Notes: generated by a model from the sequence alone, not told the origin. DNA of 64,000 nucleotides from Hanleya hanleyi (GCA_036873755.1 JAVTVY010051708.1:186001-250000), one strand, 5' to 3'; shown: positions 45,431 to 58,479, counted from the stretch's first letter. Numbers and translations: made by a program.

Positions 45431-46110
45431 TGTGAAGGTGTGGGAGAACGGTCCAGACGTGCAATAACCTACACTCTATCCTGACTTGTGCGGGAGAACG
45501 GTCCAGACGTGCAATAACCAACACTCTATCCTGACTTGTGTGGGAGAACGGTCCAGACGTGCAATAACCTACACTCTATCCTGACTTGTGTGGGAGAACG
45601 GTCCAGACGTGCAATAACCTACACTCTATCCTGACTTGTGTGGGAGAACGGTCCAGACGTACAATAACCTACGCTCTATCCTGGCTTGTGTGGGAGAACG
45701 GTCCAGACGTCCAATAACCTACACTCTGTCTTGACTTGTGTGGATGAACGGTCCAGACGTGCAATAACCTACACTCTATCTTGACTTGTGTGGGAGAACG
45801 GTCCAGACGTGCAATAACCTACACTCTATCCTGACTTGTGTGGGAGAACGGTCCAGACCTGCAATAACCTACACTCTGTCCTGAATTGTGTGGATGAACG
45901 GTCCAGCCGTGCAATAACTTACACTCTATCCTGACTTGTGTGGAAGAACAGTCCAGACGTGCAATAACCTACACTCTGTCCTGACTTGTGTGGGAGAACG
46001 GTCCAGCCGTCCAATAATTTACACTCTATCCTGACTTGTGTAGGAGAACAGTCCAGACATACATTAACTTACACTCTATCCTGACCTGTGTGGGAGAACA
46101 ATCCAGACAT
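45431..46110. repeat. 50-bp satellite, about 13 units
   Basis: Period exactly 50 bp. The unit contains GTGTGGGAGAACGGTCCAGA, CGTGCAATAACCTACACTCT and ATCCTGACTT. The early units are nearly identical and the last three drift, so the array decays toward 46110. Confidence 0.95.
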
Positions 46111-47397
46111 TCTATCACTGTCGCCTCCTCCGCTTGCCTCCAGTCGTAATCGGTGGAGGTCAGGAAGATTCTGTCACCTAATAGGCCGTACAATAAACAC
46201 ATTTATTAGTCCTATACCTCAAGTAAATACACAGATTTTCATTGGATAAAAGCCTATCACATGGGACATTGTTTCTATGCTTTCCGCGCAGTTGTTGCAT
46301 GCTGAGCCAAGAGTCGCCTCATATTGGGGACGCAAAACATTTCACAGGTGAGGAAGTAAAGAGTGTTCTGTTAAGGCTTCGGTGAGGGAAATTGAGTTAT
46401 GATTCAAGAAGCTTGCGTAATGGACTGAAATAAACTTGGTACACGACGAAACTGTCTGAAACAACACCAAGAAAGTCCGGAATTGGTTAGTAAGAGGGGT
46501 GGGTGCCTCTCATTGCTCGAAACTGATGTACCGATATTTTGAAACATCTTTTGGCCCAAGGACGCAATTTTGATTCATTTTATCACCGTAGTATTATTCT
46601 CTATGAAACATTGGGTATAACAAAACAAATAGCACATGTTGTAGCGTGTCACGCCGCGATTTGTTAGCTCTCGAATGGGTATGTTCAACATCACATTTCT
46701 CGAGCTGACAAATCTTTGTGTTCCACTCTACCAAATGCAAAAATTGTATAACATGGCAGTGTGACTGACGTCACAGGACCTACGAAGTAGGGTAGGCATT
46801 AGGACTCCAACGCGCACTGAACTCTTGGAAATCCCCCCGCCCCAAGTTGAAATCCCGCCTATATCAAGATGGACACAGCCCAAGTCAGACTCACCAGTGA
46901 TTTTCATCAAAAATCACCAGAAATGTTCATCAAAAGTAGGTCAGCTCAGAACTTGCTGGTAGCAGTCCCCTAATGCACCTTCATGCAAAAAAATCAAAGT
47001 TCTGATGTCAACGGTTCTCTTTACTTTGCCGACGAAAGGATTCGGATGGACTCACTCACTCACTCACTGACTACCGGACAATTTGCAGATGGTAGCCTTC
47101 TTCGTAGGAATATGTCCCTTTCTTTATTCATTTTCCAAGAGAGGTAAGTCAAACTTTGAATGGATGGATGGATGGATTTACTCCATTGTGTGACAGTCAT
47201 TACGTGTAAATGTAGACATTTTTATCTGCATTAAGCGTGTAGTGTAAAAAGAATATACCGTTAGGGCAGTATAAATTTTCGTTATGAATTCCGCTTGCAA
47301 CAAGCAAGGAGACTTGCTTGGATACGGTTGTGGATGTCTGCCACGCAAATTGTTCCATCCAACAGTCTGGATGATGAACAACATGTTCTAGGAAATC
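46111..47397. other. Stretch with no confident feature
   Basis: Contains an isolated (ACTC)n run at 47050-47068, which may be the tail of a lost SINE, and a short (GGAT)n at 47160. No coding or RNA gene recognised. Confidence 0.5.
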
Positions 47398-48051
47398 CAC
47401 AGTGACTTGGATGGCAGGGGGTGTCTTCGTCGATGTTGTTGTTGTTGTGATTATATATATATTTTATCAAGAATATAATTATTTCCCACCTTTTCATACA
47501 CCACAATGACAGATGATATCATAAAAATGCTTTCTATACGCCCTACATCGATCTACATACCCCTCCTCTACTAGATCTCCATCTGTAATATCAAGAGAGG
47601 AGACTCCAATGTTAAAGAATTCGCCACGAATCCCTGTACACGGTCCGCGGTAATACATTCTCCACGATATGGCTGGTTTCCAGTAACTGATACAAGACTT
47701 ACCTCATGGCATTCCCCACGCCCGTTGAGTTTTCACCATAGTTCACGTCTACTCATCCATTTACTGTTGGTTGTCTGCAGACACCCGAATTCCCCCGTGT
47801 ACCGGGATTCTTGGCGAAAGTCGGTATACGGCTTTAACATTGGAGTTTCCTCACTTGATATTACAGATGGAGATCTAGTAGAGGAGGGGTATGCAGATCG
47901 ATGTAGGTCGTATAGAAAGCATTTTTATGACATCCTCTGTCATTGTGGTGTATGAAAAGGTGGGAAATAATTATATTCTTGAAAAAAAAATTATATAATC
48001 ACAACAACAACAACATCGGCGAAGACACCCCCTGCCACCCAAGTCACTGTG
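47398..48051. mobile_element. 654-bp hAT-like foldback MITE
   Basis: Inverted arms of more than 215 bp (CACAGTGACTTGG at the left, CCAAGTCACTGTG at the right) are over 90 percent identical, with a ~160-bp loop. The flanking 8-mers AGGAAATC (47390-47397) and AGCAAATT (48052-48059) match at six of eight positions, as expected for an old 8-bp hAT target duplication. No coding capacity. Confidence 0.85.
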
Positions 48052-48061
48052 AGCAAATTAT

Positions 48062-48305
48062 ATTATGGTGGGCTGTTCAAATCGCTTTTCGTCCGTGGTC
48101 CGTCGTCCGTGAGTCAGTTCGTCCGTAAACAATATTTGTTATCGTGAATTCTCAGGAAGTACTGCATGTATCTTTCTCAAATTTGGTACACAGTTTCTCC
48201 GTGGTGTCTAGCAAGATATCTTTTCTGGTCCGTTTCGAAAATTCAATATGGCCACCAGGCAGCCATCTTGGATTTCCCCATGAAACTTTGTTATAGTGAA
48301 TTCTC
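48062..48305 (-). mobile_element. Truncated pearl/CvE-like element
   Basis: Has the half-hairpin GGTGGGCT, GTTCAAATCGCTTTTCGTCC, a short GTCC/GTCA tract and about one 157-bp core. Same orientation as the larger copy at 40402-42420. Confidence 0.82.
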
Positions 48306-48383
48306 AGTTGATATCTGGCCAGGGACATATCTGTTGTACATCGCACTGGAAAGAAAAGCCATATCTCCACCACCCCTCGGCCG

Positions 48384-50491
48384 GTGCCGTGCAAGTTCGT
48401 TTCTCGAAACAAGTGCACCGAGATTTTCAGTAAGAAGAAGAATCTTCGAGGTAATGAGAAGTTTAAATCCATCTACATCAATGAGGATCTCACTCCTTGG
48501 AGAGCCAAGATGTTCAAGATGATCAGAGAGAGCAAGCGACGTCGCTCAGTGTACATCAGGGATGGGAGAATCTTCCGTGTTAAAAATTCTGATGCCGCCG
48601 ATGCTCATCCAACCGTCATCGACAATCCGGACGACCTGTTCCTCGTAGGTTCCGATGGTGATGTGTTTGCCACGTTGGGGCTTTCTACATCTGCGCTGTA
48701 GGACAAATTAGGAAGCAGGAACACTAGTCATTCCCTAACGTGACAAGTGTCTCCCAAGATCAATGATGATCACTGTTATGCAGGATGGCCACCGTCTGAT
48801 TTCGTGTGTAAGAATCATGCCATCAATATTGTCAATGGTAGGGTGGGCAATGATAGAAATGTTGGCGAGTTAACATGCAAGAGTGTTAGTTTGTTTGATC
48901 ATGTTATTGCCTCTCTTCAATTGTTCTCGCACTTTAATAGCTTCAAGATATAACGTTTTAATGATGTATTTACTGATGCCCACTGCCCAGTCGAATTTAG
49001 CCTTAACTTTGCTCAGCCTGGTACTTCTGTCGATAAAGCTATGATTGTACCTCATGCCATTGAACTCATTAAGAGGGAATAGGATTCTGATATTTTCATT
49101 AAGTATTCTTCAGCTGTTACGGATGAACAAACACAAGTAGATGATATCCTAAAATGTCTTGACAATTTGTCTAGTTCTGAAGTTTGTGATACTGGTGAGG
49201 GGGTTGTTGATAAATTAGGAAGCTTCTTAACTGACACTGCTACTAAGGTAGGGGCATTTACACGTACTCATTTTACACTTGGTAATGTCGAACTTAAAGT
49301 AGTGTTTGACTATGTTTATCTTGGTGTCATGACCAATTATAATGGCTCTTTTGCTAAAGCAAAGAAGAGACTGGCAGATCGGAGGTTTTACTCGCTTATG
49401 TATAAAATTCGTAAACTGAACCTCCCAATTGACATGCAATTTGAACTTTTCGACTCTGTTGTTAAGTCAATTCTGTTATATGGCAGTGAGGTTTGGGGAT
49501 GTGATGATTTTTCCTGTATTGAAAGATTTCATTAAAAATGTTATAAACAGGTTCTCGGGCTTGGAGTACGTACTCCCTCTCTGATGGTGTACCGGTTCTC
49601 GTCAGATCACCGAAGTTAAGCAGCGTTGAGCTCGGTCAATACTAGGATGGGTGACAGGGTGCTGTACTGCCTGGGCTGATCAGTGTCCAGGATAATAGGA
49701 ACTGTGGACACTCTCGTGTTCTGGCACATGTAGGCACTGTCGTGATATGACTGAAAAAATGTTGAAAACGACGTTAAATCCTACTCACTCACTCACTCAC
49801 TCTTATGATGTATGGAGAGACTGGTAGAACTTCTTTATCAGTTACAGCAGATAGTATAATATTGAATTATTGGGCCTCACTTGTTAATGGTAAAGAGAGC
49901 AAGCTTTCCTCAATTTATATACCATCTTTTATTCAAGATGCATGAGTGCAATGCCTTTCAGCATCCTTGGGTCACTCATGTTTATGATATACTAGTTAAG
50001 AGAGGGATGTCAAACATCTGAAAGCAAAAGTCAGCTACAAGCTCACCATGGTTCAAGGCAAGTAAATGCAAGCTATCAGATCTATATATACACCAATGGT
50101 CTACAGATATATTTAATAGTGAAGCATGTACGTCCTACAGAATGTTTTTCGTGTTGAGCCTTACTTTACGTCTCTTCCATTTCACCTTCGGATATCATTT
50201 GGTAAATTTCGTTGTTATAATACCAGTTCGCCTGTCGTAACTGGAGCTTTTTATAGTATTCCTCGTAATGCGAGACTTTGCCCTTTTTGTTATTCAAATG
50301 ATCTTTGTTCAGAATTCCACTGTAAGATGTTTGACAGGGATCGAAATAAGCTGTTGTCATCCTATTTCTATAGAAGACCAAATGCACTCAAGTTTGATGA
50401 TCTATTTAACTTGACTAGTAGGAAGAAGCTTTCAAAACTTGCAAAGTTTTGTAAAATTATTGCTGACAAATTTAAGAATGTCACTTGCTAG
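48384..50491 (+). pseudogene. CR1/L2-like LINE, deleted, with nested SINE
   Basis: 48384-48701: end of an ORF1 RNA-binding protein (FKSIYINEDLTPWRAKMFKM, then RRRSVYIRDGRIFRVKNSD). 48747-49040: end of the AP-type endonuclease (GRVGNDRNVGELTCKS, SLFDHVIASLQLF, FTDAHCPVEFSL). 49167-49535 joins a post-endonuclease linker to the RT thumb (FDYVYLGVMTNYNGSFAKAK, ILLYGSEVWGC), so the whole RT catalytic core is deleted. After the 5S SINE the C-terminal region resumes (YGETGRTSLSVTADSI) and 50126-50491 holds a Cys/His knuckle (RLCPFCYSNDLCSEFHCKMF). Clade assignment is tentative. Confidence 0.82.
49592..49801 (+). mobile_element. 5S-rRNA-derived SINE with (ACTC)n tail
   Basis: The head contains 5S rRNA internal-promoter sequence (CGTCAGATCACCGAAGTTAA, then GCAGCGTTGAGCTCGGTC and GGATGGGTGAC). 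A middle region with GATATGACTGAAAAAATGTT and GAAAACGACGTTAAATCC follows, then ACTC repeats. The 11-bp flanks CTGATGGTGTA (49581-49591) and CTTATGATGTA (49802-49812) are a target duplication with two mismatches. It splits the LINE frame ..TPSLMVY|GETGR.. exactly there. Confidence 0.9.
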
Positions 50492-50681
50492 TCGTCGTGC
50501 CATCATCTGATCATAATAACACAGTTAATTTTACAAATCCACTCATATTTCCTGGTCATATATGTATAAAAATTGTATTTTTACTGATTTCCACACTGTA
50601 TTTGTAGAAAACATTGTATTTTATTTGTCATACATTCCGTCCTAGTTAGAGTACTCACACTATATATTGTTGTTTGCTCTT

Positions 50682-53600
50682 TAGTCTGGGAGCCAGGATC
50701 GGGTTTTGGTGAAAGTGTTCATCCCATCGGTAAGATAGTGTCCATCTATACCATGACTTTCTATGGCTATTGGGGGTTTTACCCAGGGTGGATGTAGAGG
50801 TCCAAAGTGGTGCAGTTTTTTCTATAGCGGACGATATGTTCCACTACTCACATTCATTTTACTTTGCCGAAAATGGGGGTAGGTGTATTTTACTCGCCGT
50901 AGCTTTTTTGTTATTGGTCTAATCTGCCTAAACGGTATCATATATTAATCATTAGTAGTCTCAGAGTTATACGTTATCAAGATTTGTTGCTGTATCTCGT
51001 CTTTGTAACGTCACTTGGAGAACATACCCAAATGTCATCTGAAAAAATTGCTCTCGTTTAGAAATGGGGGTAGGTGTATTTGTATCGCTGTATCTCCCTT
51101 ATTATTGAATCAATCTATGTAAAGGAGATGAAATTTTGCTCCGTGTTACCTCGCAAAGTTTTTTAATACTTAAGATCGTGGTTGTATCCCAACAGTATGG
51201 TGTATGTGGAGGTGATATTCAAATGAAATTTATCAAAAAAATATATTGCCTCTTAAAAAACATGTATGTGTGATTGAACTGCAATATCTTTCTTAGTAAT
51301 GGACCTATCTGTCTGAAATTCATTACATTTTCTTCAGCATTTATGCCATTGCCATCTACAATCTCGATTCATTTTTGTATCTCACCATAGTATGACATAA
51401 TTGGGGGCCGTCTCCAAATGTCAACTTGAAAAAATACTCCTTTCCCAAGATAGGGGTATATGTAAGTGTGTTGTTTTCTCCTTCTTATTACTGAGCCAAA
51501 TATGTCTGAATATCGTAATATAATTCTCAACAGTACTTAGCAGTGTTTTTCAGTTTGTTCTTTTGCTTTATCGTTCAACCGTATGATGTAATTGGGGATT
51601 GTATTCAAATTTCACTTGAACAAATCTTCTCCGTCTTGAAAAGGGGGTTATGTGTAAATGACACACTAACTATTTCTTAATAATTATTTGGGCTGTCTAA
51701 AATGCCTCATTTATTACTCAGCAGTTGACAGTTATATATTAGCGTGATAGATGGTAGTTTTCCAACTCTATAACGTCGTCTGGGGACCATATTCAAACAT
51801 CAAGTCGAAAACATACTCGTGGCTGCTAAAAGAGGTATGTTTGATTATATAGTAATATTTTTTTCAATACTGATTCAATCTACCTGGACTGTGTCGTGTA
51901 TTAGTGAACGCTGTTATCATATTTTTATCATATGTAACTAAGATTCGTTTTAATATACAAACTTAACAAACTATTCTCTGCTGAAAAATATGGGAGAATA
52001 GAGAAAAATATGGGAGAGCAGGACATAGGTAATAGGTTCAACATATCTTCTCAATGAATAGTTCGTCTGTAGCTGTTTTACTATATATCTCTTAAGAACA
52101 GCTGTATCAGTTATTCACAGAGTTAGTAATAATTGTAGTTTAGATGTTCATTTGGCTGCCAAATAGGAGTTTACCTGAGACTTGTAAAATCTACAGAATG
52201 AGTGGTACAATAAATCCAGGTAACTTTAATATCATTGCATATTTACATACCGCATACTGTATCAGTGCTAAATTCAAAATGGCGGCCTCGTCAGAAATGT
52301 TAATTTTTTCATGAAATTGAGGGAAATTTCAGATCTCACTGTACATCTCCAGCTTCATAATATTTATTGCAACAGTTTCATGTGAATTTTTCAGCTTCTT
52401 TAAGTAAGCTATCCACTTGAGTTTCATCGATAAATTACGATACAGCCATTGATCCCAGTCAAAATGCCCACTCGTCAAGCACATATTCATCGCATTGCTT
52501 ATCAAGTTGGACGACTCGATGCGAAGTAAATTTCACATTTCTGAAAGGTGCCTTGAAGTTGAATTGGGTCCCATTATCTGTAGAAGAGGGACACTGGATC
52601 ACAGATCAGGGAAACCTGAGCCCAAGATGATGAGCTTTGATGTGAAACATTGGATTTTCATAATTGTTCATTCGCGAGGTTTAGATAAATGACCCGAATA
52701 ATAAACGATTCCTTCATTGAATGACATCTTGTCTCCGTCATATTCATTTTGTCCCTGATTATTAGTGCATGACTTTATATTCCAAAACGATTAAACCGGA
52801 AACTTTGGTGCATTCAGCCTTGTTTGCGACAAGTATATTCACCATAATGCTTAGCATCTAATAACAATCTGCAAAACTCAACATGTCAATTTAATTGATA
52901 ATGATGCTGAAGTGATTCTTGATAATGTAAACAGACGCCATTCTTCAAGTGTCAATACTAAACTTCAGTCCTTAATTACGGTCTACCATCCGCTGACTGC
53001 GACTGACTAACCAATCGGACAGCTCGATTATTTCCTAAAAAGTATGAGTGATGGGAATTATGCTTCTAGTATGTTTTTTTTTCTTCTTGAAATCAGCGAA
53101 AGGCGGGTATGCTGGGGACGGGAGGGGGGAAGTGTACAGTCTGATAATATGAGATGTACAAGCGCAGGCCAAGCTAAAACGATGGTAGAGAGTTAGATGT
53201 GTATTCGAGCTCCGCGAAACGCCCCATGATGAATGTGATCCGTGCGTCTGGCGATTATGCCGGATCTTTTGCACGAAGTATAGTAGAAATATGTTCAAAC
53301 TAAACCAAGATAAAAAGTTTCCGCTATGATGTGTTGTAGAGAGATTTTGATGTTCGCGTTTTTAAAAAAAATACATATATACTAAAGAAACAGTTGCTTT
53401 GCGCTTATTACTGTTGTTCAAATGGGATTTCCATCTACTATAATTGGGTAACTCCAGCAGATAAGCTACTCTGTACTAAAGCTACTGATCTACCACACAT
53501 GAGTGATTTACATCGCATCACTTTTTTCTTCTGTAATTTGCAAAGTTCTTTTCAATGCATTACCCACGTGATCAGTCTGAGAAGGTACTTTAGGTCACCA

Positions 53601-54885
53601 ACCTGAAAATTAGCCCACCGGCTCGGCGATGATTGTCTTCAACAGCCGTGTTCACTCAATCCTAACTGCTATTAATCTTCTTACGTGGTACACTTGAATT
53701 GTGAAACTTTACTGAATATTCCCTGGCACCATGCAATCTCCCGTAACACCACACTACCTATTTATTTGTGTTCATTTGTAAATTGAATATAGACCACGTG
53801 ATATCATACGGTTAATATACAAGAACACTTTTACTTTTACTGATACTGACCAATTCTGAATATTGGATAATGTTTAGCCACACTGATTCAAGAATCATTC
53901 GAATGTAATTATATCCATATCGTCTTTACGGGAGGGAGCATTTTATTTCTATCAGTAATTCTGATATGGCCTCTATTTGTTGTCATCGGTTGAAATGAAA
54001 AAAAGACAAATGCTGACATGACGTTACTCTGTCAATTGTGCGAAGTAGTCGGAAATGAATTTTACACAGATTAGACAATATTTAAGGGGGATATAAATAT
54101 TTAATTATATCTACACTCGTCTTTCAGAGGGTTCATTTTTTGTTCAATTAACACGTGAATATTACTTCCAAGTGACATCATACAACTGGGATACAAAAAA
54201 CACCTCTGATAATAATAAACACTACGCAAAATGCTGAACTGTATATGATAATGTTTAGAAAGATTGGATTATTTCATAAGTGAATTACGGCCATTGAAGT
54301 ACACGAACTCCCTTCTCTGAAAAGGAATATTTTTTTCAAGTTGATATTTGGATACGGTCCCTGGACGATGTCATATAACGAGATACAAAACCAAATCCTG
54401 ATTGTATATAAGTCTGGCATATATACTAAATGCAATATAATAAATTTCAGACACTTAGGGTTATTCATGAGAAAGATATGTCAACTTATTCACACATACC
54501 CCTTTTTCAATTGAGTGATTTATTTTGTTCAAATAATATTTGAGTTTTACACCCCCCCCCCAATTGTACCATAGGATTCAAATACAACTACGACCATAGG
54601 TATTAAAAACTACGCTACGTAGCACTGAACAATATATAACTATGTTTAGATGGATGGGATCAGTGTTAAGAGATATATAGCAATTCAAATACATATACCC
54701 CCTTTTTGAAAGAGAGTATCTGTTCAGCTGACATTTGGATATGGTCCCCACTGCACCACTTTAGAAGTCTACATTCACTCTGGTTGATACCCGCAATGGT
54801 AGAAATTCCTGGTATAGATGAAAATTATCTTGCCGGTGGGCAGAACAAATTTCTAAAATAAGGCCTTTGTTCAACTTGGCTTCCC
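50682..54885. mobile_element. 4.2-kb foldback-type element with tandem ~190-bp arm repeats
   Basis: The left end TAGTCTGGGAGCCAGG resembles the end of the element at 11189-15825. The first ~130 bp (TAAGATAGTGTCCATCTATA, CCAAAGTGGTGCAG) recur inverted at 54747-54865 (CTGCACCACTTT, CTGGTATAGATGAAAATTAT). Inside come about seven direct ~190-bp units on the left (50830-52100; e.g. AAATGGGGGTAGGTGTATTT, CTTATTATTGAATCAATCTA) and about four inverted units on the right (54060-54740). No transposase found in 52200-53800. The right terminus is poorly kept and its position approximate. Confidence 0.7.
52200..54050. other. Interior of the second foldback-type element, no recognised gene
   Basis: Short open frames only (for example 52495-52692). 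The reverse strand near 53220-53100 has a weak box-B-like GCTCGAATACAC and may be a SINE relic. Nothing else identified. Confidence 0.45.
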
Positions 54886-54917
54886 CCATGAGGCTTTGAG
54901 CTCAATAAAGAAGCAGA

Positions 54918-55690
54918 AGAAGAAGAAGTACTGCATGGATCTTTCTCAAATTTGGTACACAGGTTCCCCTTGGGATCTAGTTGTGCTTGATACCTTCTCA
55001 GGTTCGATGTGAAAACCAATATGGCCGCCAGGCGGCATTCTAAATTTCCCCATGAAATTTTGAAATCGTGAATTCTCAGGAACTACTGCATGGATCTTTT
55101 TATTCAAATTTGGTACACAGGCTTCCCTTGAGGTCTAGTTGTGCAAGATACCTTTGTTGTTCCGAATCCAAAATCCGATATTGCCACCAGGCGGCCATCT
55201 TGAACTTCCCCTTGAAAAGTTGTCATCGTGAATTCTCAGGAACTACTTCATGAATCTTTCTCAAATTTCGTGCACAGGTCCCACATGGGGCCCAGTTGTG
55301 CAAGATACCTTTTTTCTTCTGATTCGAAAATCCAACATGGCCGCCAGGCGGCATCTTGGATTTCCCCATAAAACTTTGTTATCGTGAATTCTCAGGCCAT
55401 CCTGAATTTTCGGATGAATCGCTATTCTCGCATTTGGTACAGGTCCCCCTTGTAGTATAGTTGTGCAACATACCTTTTTGGTCCGATTTGAAAATTCAAC
55501 ATGCCCTCCAGGCGGCCATCTTCAATTTCCTGATAAAAATTTCTCTTTGAACCCTTGTTACCGGGTATCTCTAAATCTCCATAGCTTCTGAATGTGTCTT
55601 CCTCACATTCTGTACAGATGTTATAACCACTTGCCTCCTAGTTGTGCATTCACCGTTGTTCCATTCGAAACTTCAATAGCCACAAGGTGG
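54918..55690 (-). mobile_element. pearl/CvE-like core repeats, diverged
   Basis: About four to five units matching the 157-bp core at 40402-42420 (GCATGGATCTTTCTCAAATT, CCAGGCGGCCATCTTGAACT). They are more diverged, with no microsatellite or hairpin. Confidence 0.8.
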
Positions 55691-57052
55691 CTATGTTAAG
55701 ATAATTTTCCTATGATTGGACATATATATAATACACTAGATGGCAATAGGCCTTAAGACCCCTTAAGAATTAGTTTTTGGTCATAATTTTAACTTGTAAT
55801 TATATCCAAAAGCTCTTTTAATTACATTACATGAAAGGTAACTAGTTTTCAGAAGTTCCTACAGAGGAGGCTCTTACAAGGGGAGATGGAGCGGGGTCCA
55901 ATCCCGGTAAAATTGCAGCAGGCATCCCGACGTCCAGAACAGTGTTCCCGACGTCCCAACCAGCAAAAATCCTGACTTCCCAGACGTTTTTTTTTTCTTT
56001 CCCAAATCCCGACGGTAAAATTGTGACCAATCTCGAGTCCCGAGAAACCCCCTTGCCCTCACTCGTTATAGGCAATGATTGATAATCTGATAATTGAGTA
56101 TGTTAAACTTGTTTCATCGCGCCCGTAGTGAAGCTTGCCCCACTCTCCCCTACAGATGTCACTGGTTTAGGAATATTAATATGTTGTTTCTTATTTTTCT
56201 GGTCGTCGCGAATTTGTTTAAAATTAGACATGAGGTCGAAAATATATTATTAGCAATATAAACTCAGCAAGAGTTACCAAAGTGAACACAATGCGATTGA
56301 CAGATCTGTAAACTTGCGAACTTTTTACTGAGCAGAGAAGGTGCTCCTAATCAAAAGGAGGTTCCATCCAACGACAGCTTTGATTGGCTGAATTGAAGTA
56401 TTATTATGGGATATATGTTTCAGTCCAAATCAGCAGCCATTTTGACAAAAGTAAGTTAGCTGATCTGTTCTCCTGTATTGTTTATTCATAATTGACATAA
56501 ACGTTTAGCGGACAACACTGAACTACATAACGGATAATTTCACTGTTAACACTGATGAAACGCGGAAGTACGGTACTGTAGTTTGGAATATGGATTTTAT
56601 TTTGAGCGAAGGCGTTTGTGATCATCGCGATGTTCAACTGTTCATGTGCTGATGTCCGACCCGCCCGCGCGGTGTTTTGCGACCTGTGCTAAATAAACCT
56701 CACAGAAATCAAACTTGCAACGTGATTAAAACTTATCAGGGCAAGCAGAATGTAAGTTTTAAAGGAAATTCGTGTAATATTTACAAAAAATCTCTGTACC
56801 GAGTATTATTTATGGGGAGGTCATGGATTGCTGCAATGTCAGTGTCATGTTGTGACGGCACAACAACAACAACAAAATTTATCAAATTGTCATCATCATA
56901 CGTTGACATTAGCCATACAAGTTCTTGTGGATGTATATATTTCACAGCATGGGAGTACAGCGCAAATCCTCACGTCCACAGGCTGAGCAGCAGAGGTCGA
57001 GGATGAGACAGAGGAGGGCTGAGAATTCAGATTTGTCATTCCATGCTCTTAT
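55691..57052. other. Stretch with no recognised gene
   Basis: Contains a C/G-alternating patch at 55890-56050 whose open frames are not gene-like, and a 109-codon frame at 56677-57006 without known motifs. Its 3' part overlaps an Arg/Gln-rich frame that runs into the 61-bp repeat. Confidence 0.4.
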
Positions 57053-57113
57053 TAACAATGGACAAAAAGATCCTCTTGTCATTAGCTTACAATTATCGGA
57101 CAATGGTGGGCGC
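57053..57113 (+). repeat. 61-bp near-identical repeat, copy 2
   Basis: Pairs with 43172-43232. Here it lies at the end of a 74-codon frame (INNGQKDPLVISLQLSDNGG) starting at 56925, so the shared block may come from a real coding exon spread by transposition. Confidence 0.8.
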
Positions 57114-57175
57114 TCAGTCATATATTATTTTAATTTCATACATATTTGAAATTGGGTTAAGTGTCATACAAAATA

Positions 57176-57253
57176 GGTCTTTCCATTGTTAACGCGGACG
57201 GATATTCTTTTATGGACGACGGCTAAATATGGAATGTCGTATCCGACGCTTGC
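57176..57253 (+). mobile_element. Diverged Naiad pseudo-LTR terminus
   Basis: AATAGGTCTTTCCATTGTTA, GGATATTCTTTTATGGACGA, CGGCTAAATATGGAATG and CCGACGCTTGCTA follow the Naiad terminus in order, with many substitutions. Confidence 0.72.
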
Positions 57254-57589
57254 TACAGTAAGGAACATCATTCCTGGATCTTGTGTCGACCACGATGAGT
57301 CTTATCCTAGGGGCAAACCGGTTACTTGTGAACGCCGTCATGTATTTATTTTCGTCTCAACACTTCATTTTCAGTTTCTTTGGCGGATGCAAGAGTAAAG
57401 GCTTCTCGCAAACGGTTGTGATGGTCTGAAACCCCGTCGTCAATGAAATTGAAATCTTTGCTTTCATCTAGTCCCGGTAGCCCACCTACGATAATCAGAT
57501 AATATAGTGAGTATATGGTGGATGAGTGAAAGTAGAGTTGTATGCGTAGACAACTTCAGGTAAGTACTTTTTTTTATTTATTCATTTAT

Positions 57590-58060
57590 TTCATTCAGAG
57601 ACCAACAGGTCCAGACATGCTTCTATTCAGGAGGAATCGAAAGGAAGAGGTGATGCAATGTTCTGTTAAAACAATCACATTGTCCTTTCGCTTGCGGATG
57701 GTGAGGCGTTGTACATAGCACAGAGATCCTTGATAATATTCTCATTTAAGTTTCTGCCTCTGTCACTGTGTATGCGCAACGGTACGTCAAACCGAACAAA
57801 CCGGACACTGACCAATTTCTTTGCTACTGTCTGCTCCGTTTGATCACGAGTTTATACTGCTTGCATGTACATAGTGAAAGCATCGGTTATCACTTATGCG
57901 TTGCACACGATTTCTCCTGGTCGGTATTAAAAGTCTATGGCTATAAACTTCTGTGGTAATTTGGCAATCAAGGAACCCAGAGTCGGTTTCACGTTCTTGC
58001 CAGCCTCGAATTGCATACAGCGACTGCAGGAACTACAATGGTGTCGTAATCAGGTTCCAT
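57590..58060 (-). pseudogene. Ty3/gypsy integrase fragment
   Basis: Minus-strand reading: TLGSLIAKLPQKFIAIDF, VITDAFTMYMQAV, TRDQTEQTVAKKLV, VPLRIHSDRGRNLNENIIKD, LCAMYNA, then HPQAKGQCDCFNRTLHHLF. These are the DDE-type integrase core blocks (first Asp in AIDF, second in HSDRGRN, then HPQ..GQ..FNRTLH with the catalytic Glu replaced) of a Ty3/gypsy retrotransposon. Stops and frameshifts are present. No gag, protease, RT or LTR is seen nearby. Confidence 0.8.
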
Positions 58061-58479
58061 GCCTATACAATAACTTCGCTGTTATAAGAGTCTCATGGTT
58101 CGTTCTTCATCTTGGTGACCGCACTTATCGTGGACTGCGGACAGGACTTGAGTATTACGATCATACTGGAGAATATTATTATTAACAGGGCTTGTACTTC
58201 CTTCAGACGAATAAAATTTGCAAACATAAAAGAATATAAACGCTAGACTAACATCGAATCATTTTCAATAAAAACGATTGTTTCACCTCATGAAATGAGA
58301 TTGGGTTGACAAAATTTATCTTGATTTGGCATACGCTAAGTTATATACATGTGAAATACATGTTGTCAGATTCTTGGTATATGCTTTAGAATAGGTTAAC
58401 CAGAAGACTATACTGTGAAGTCAAGTGGCTCTATCAGTATGTCGGCACCTCTTCCCACTTCTCTTGTATGTGTTGTAAT

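Noticed and set aside
47725..48128. Open frames in the hAT-like foldback
   Set aside because: They are mirrored in the opposite arm and have no known domain; the element is non-coding.
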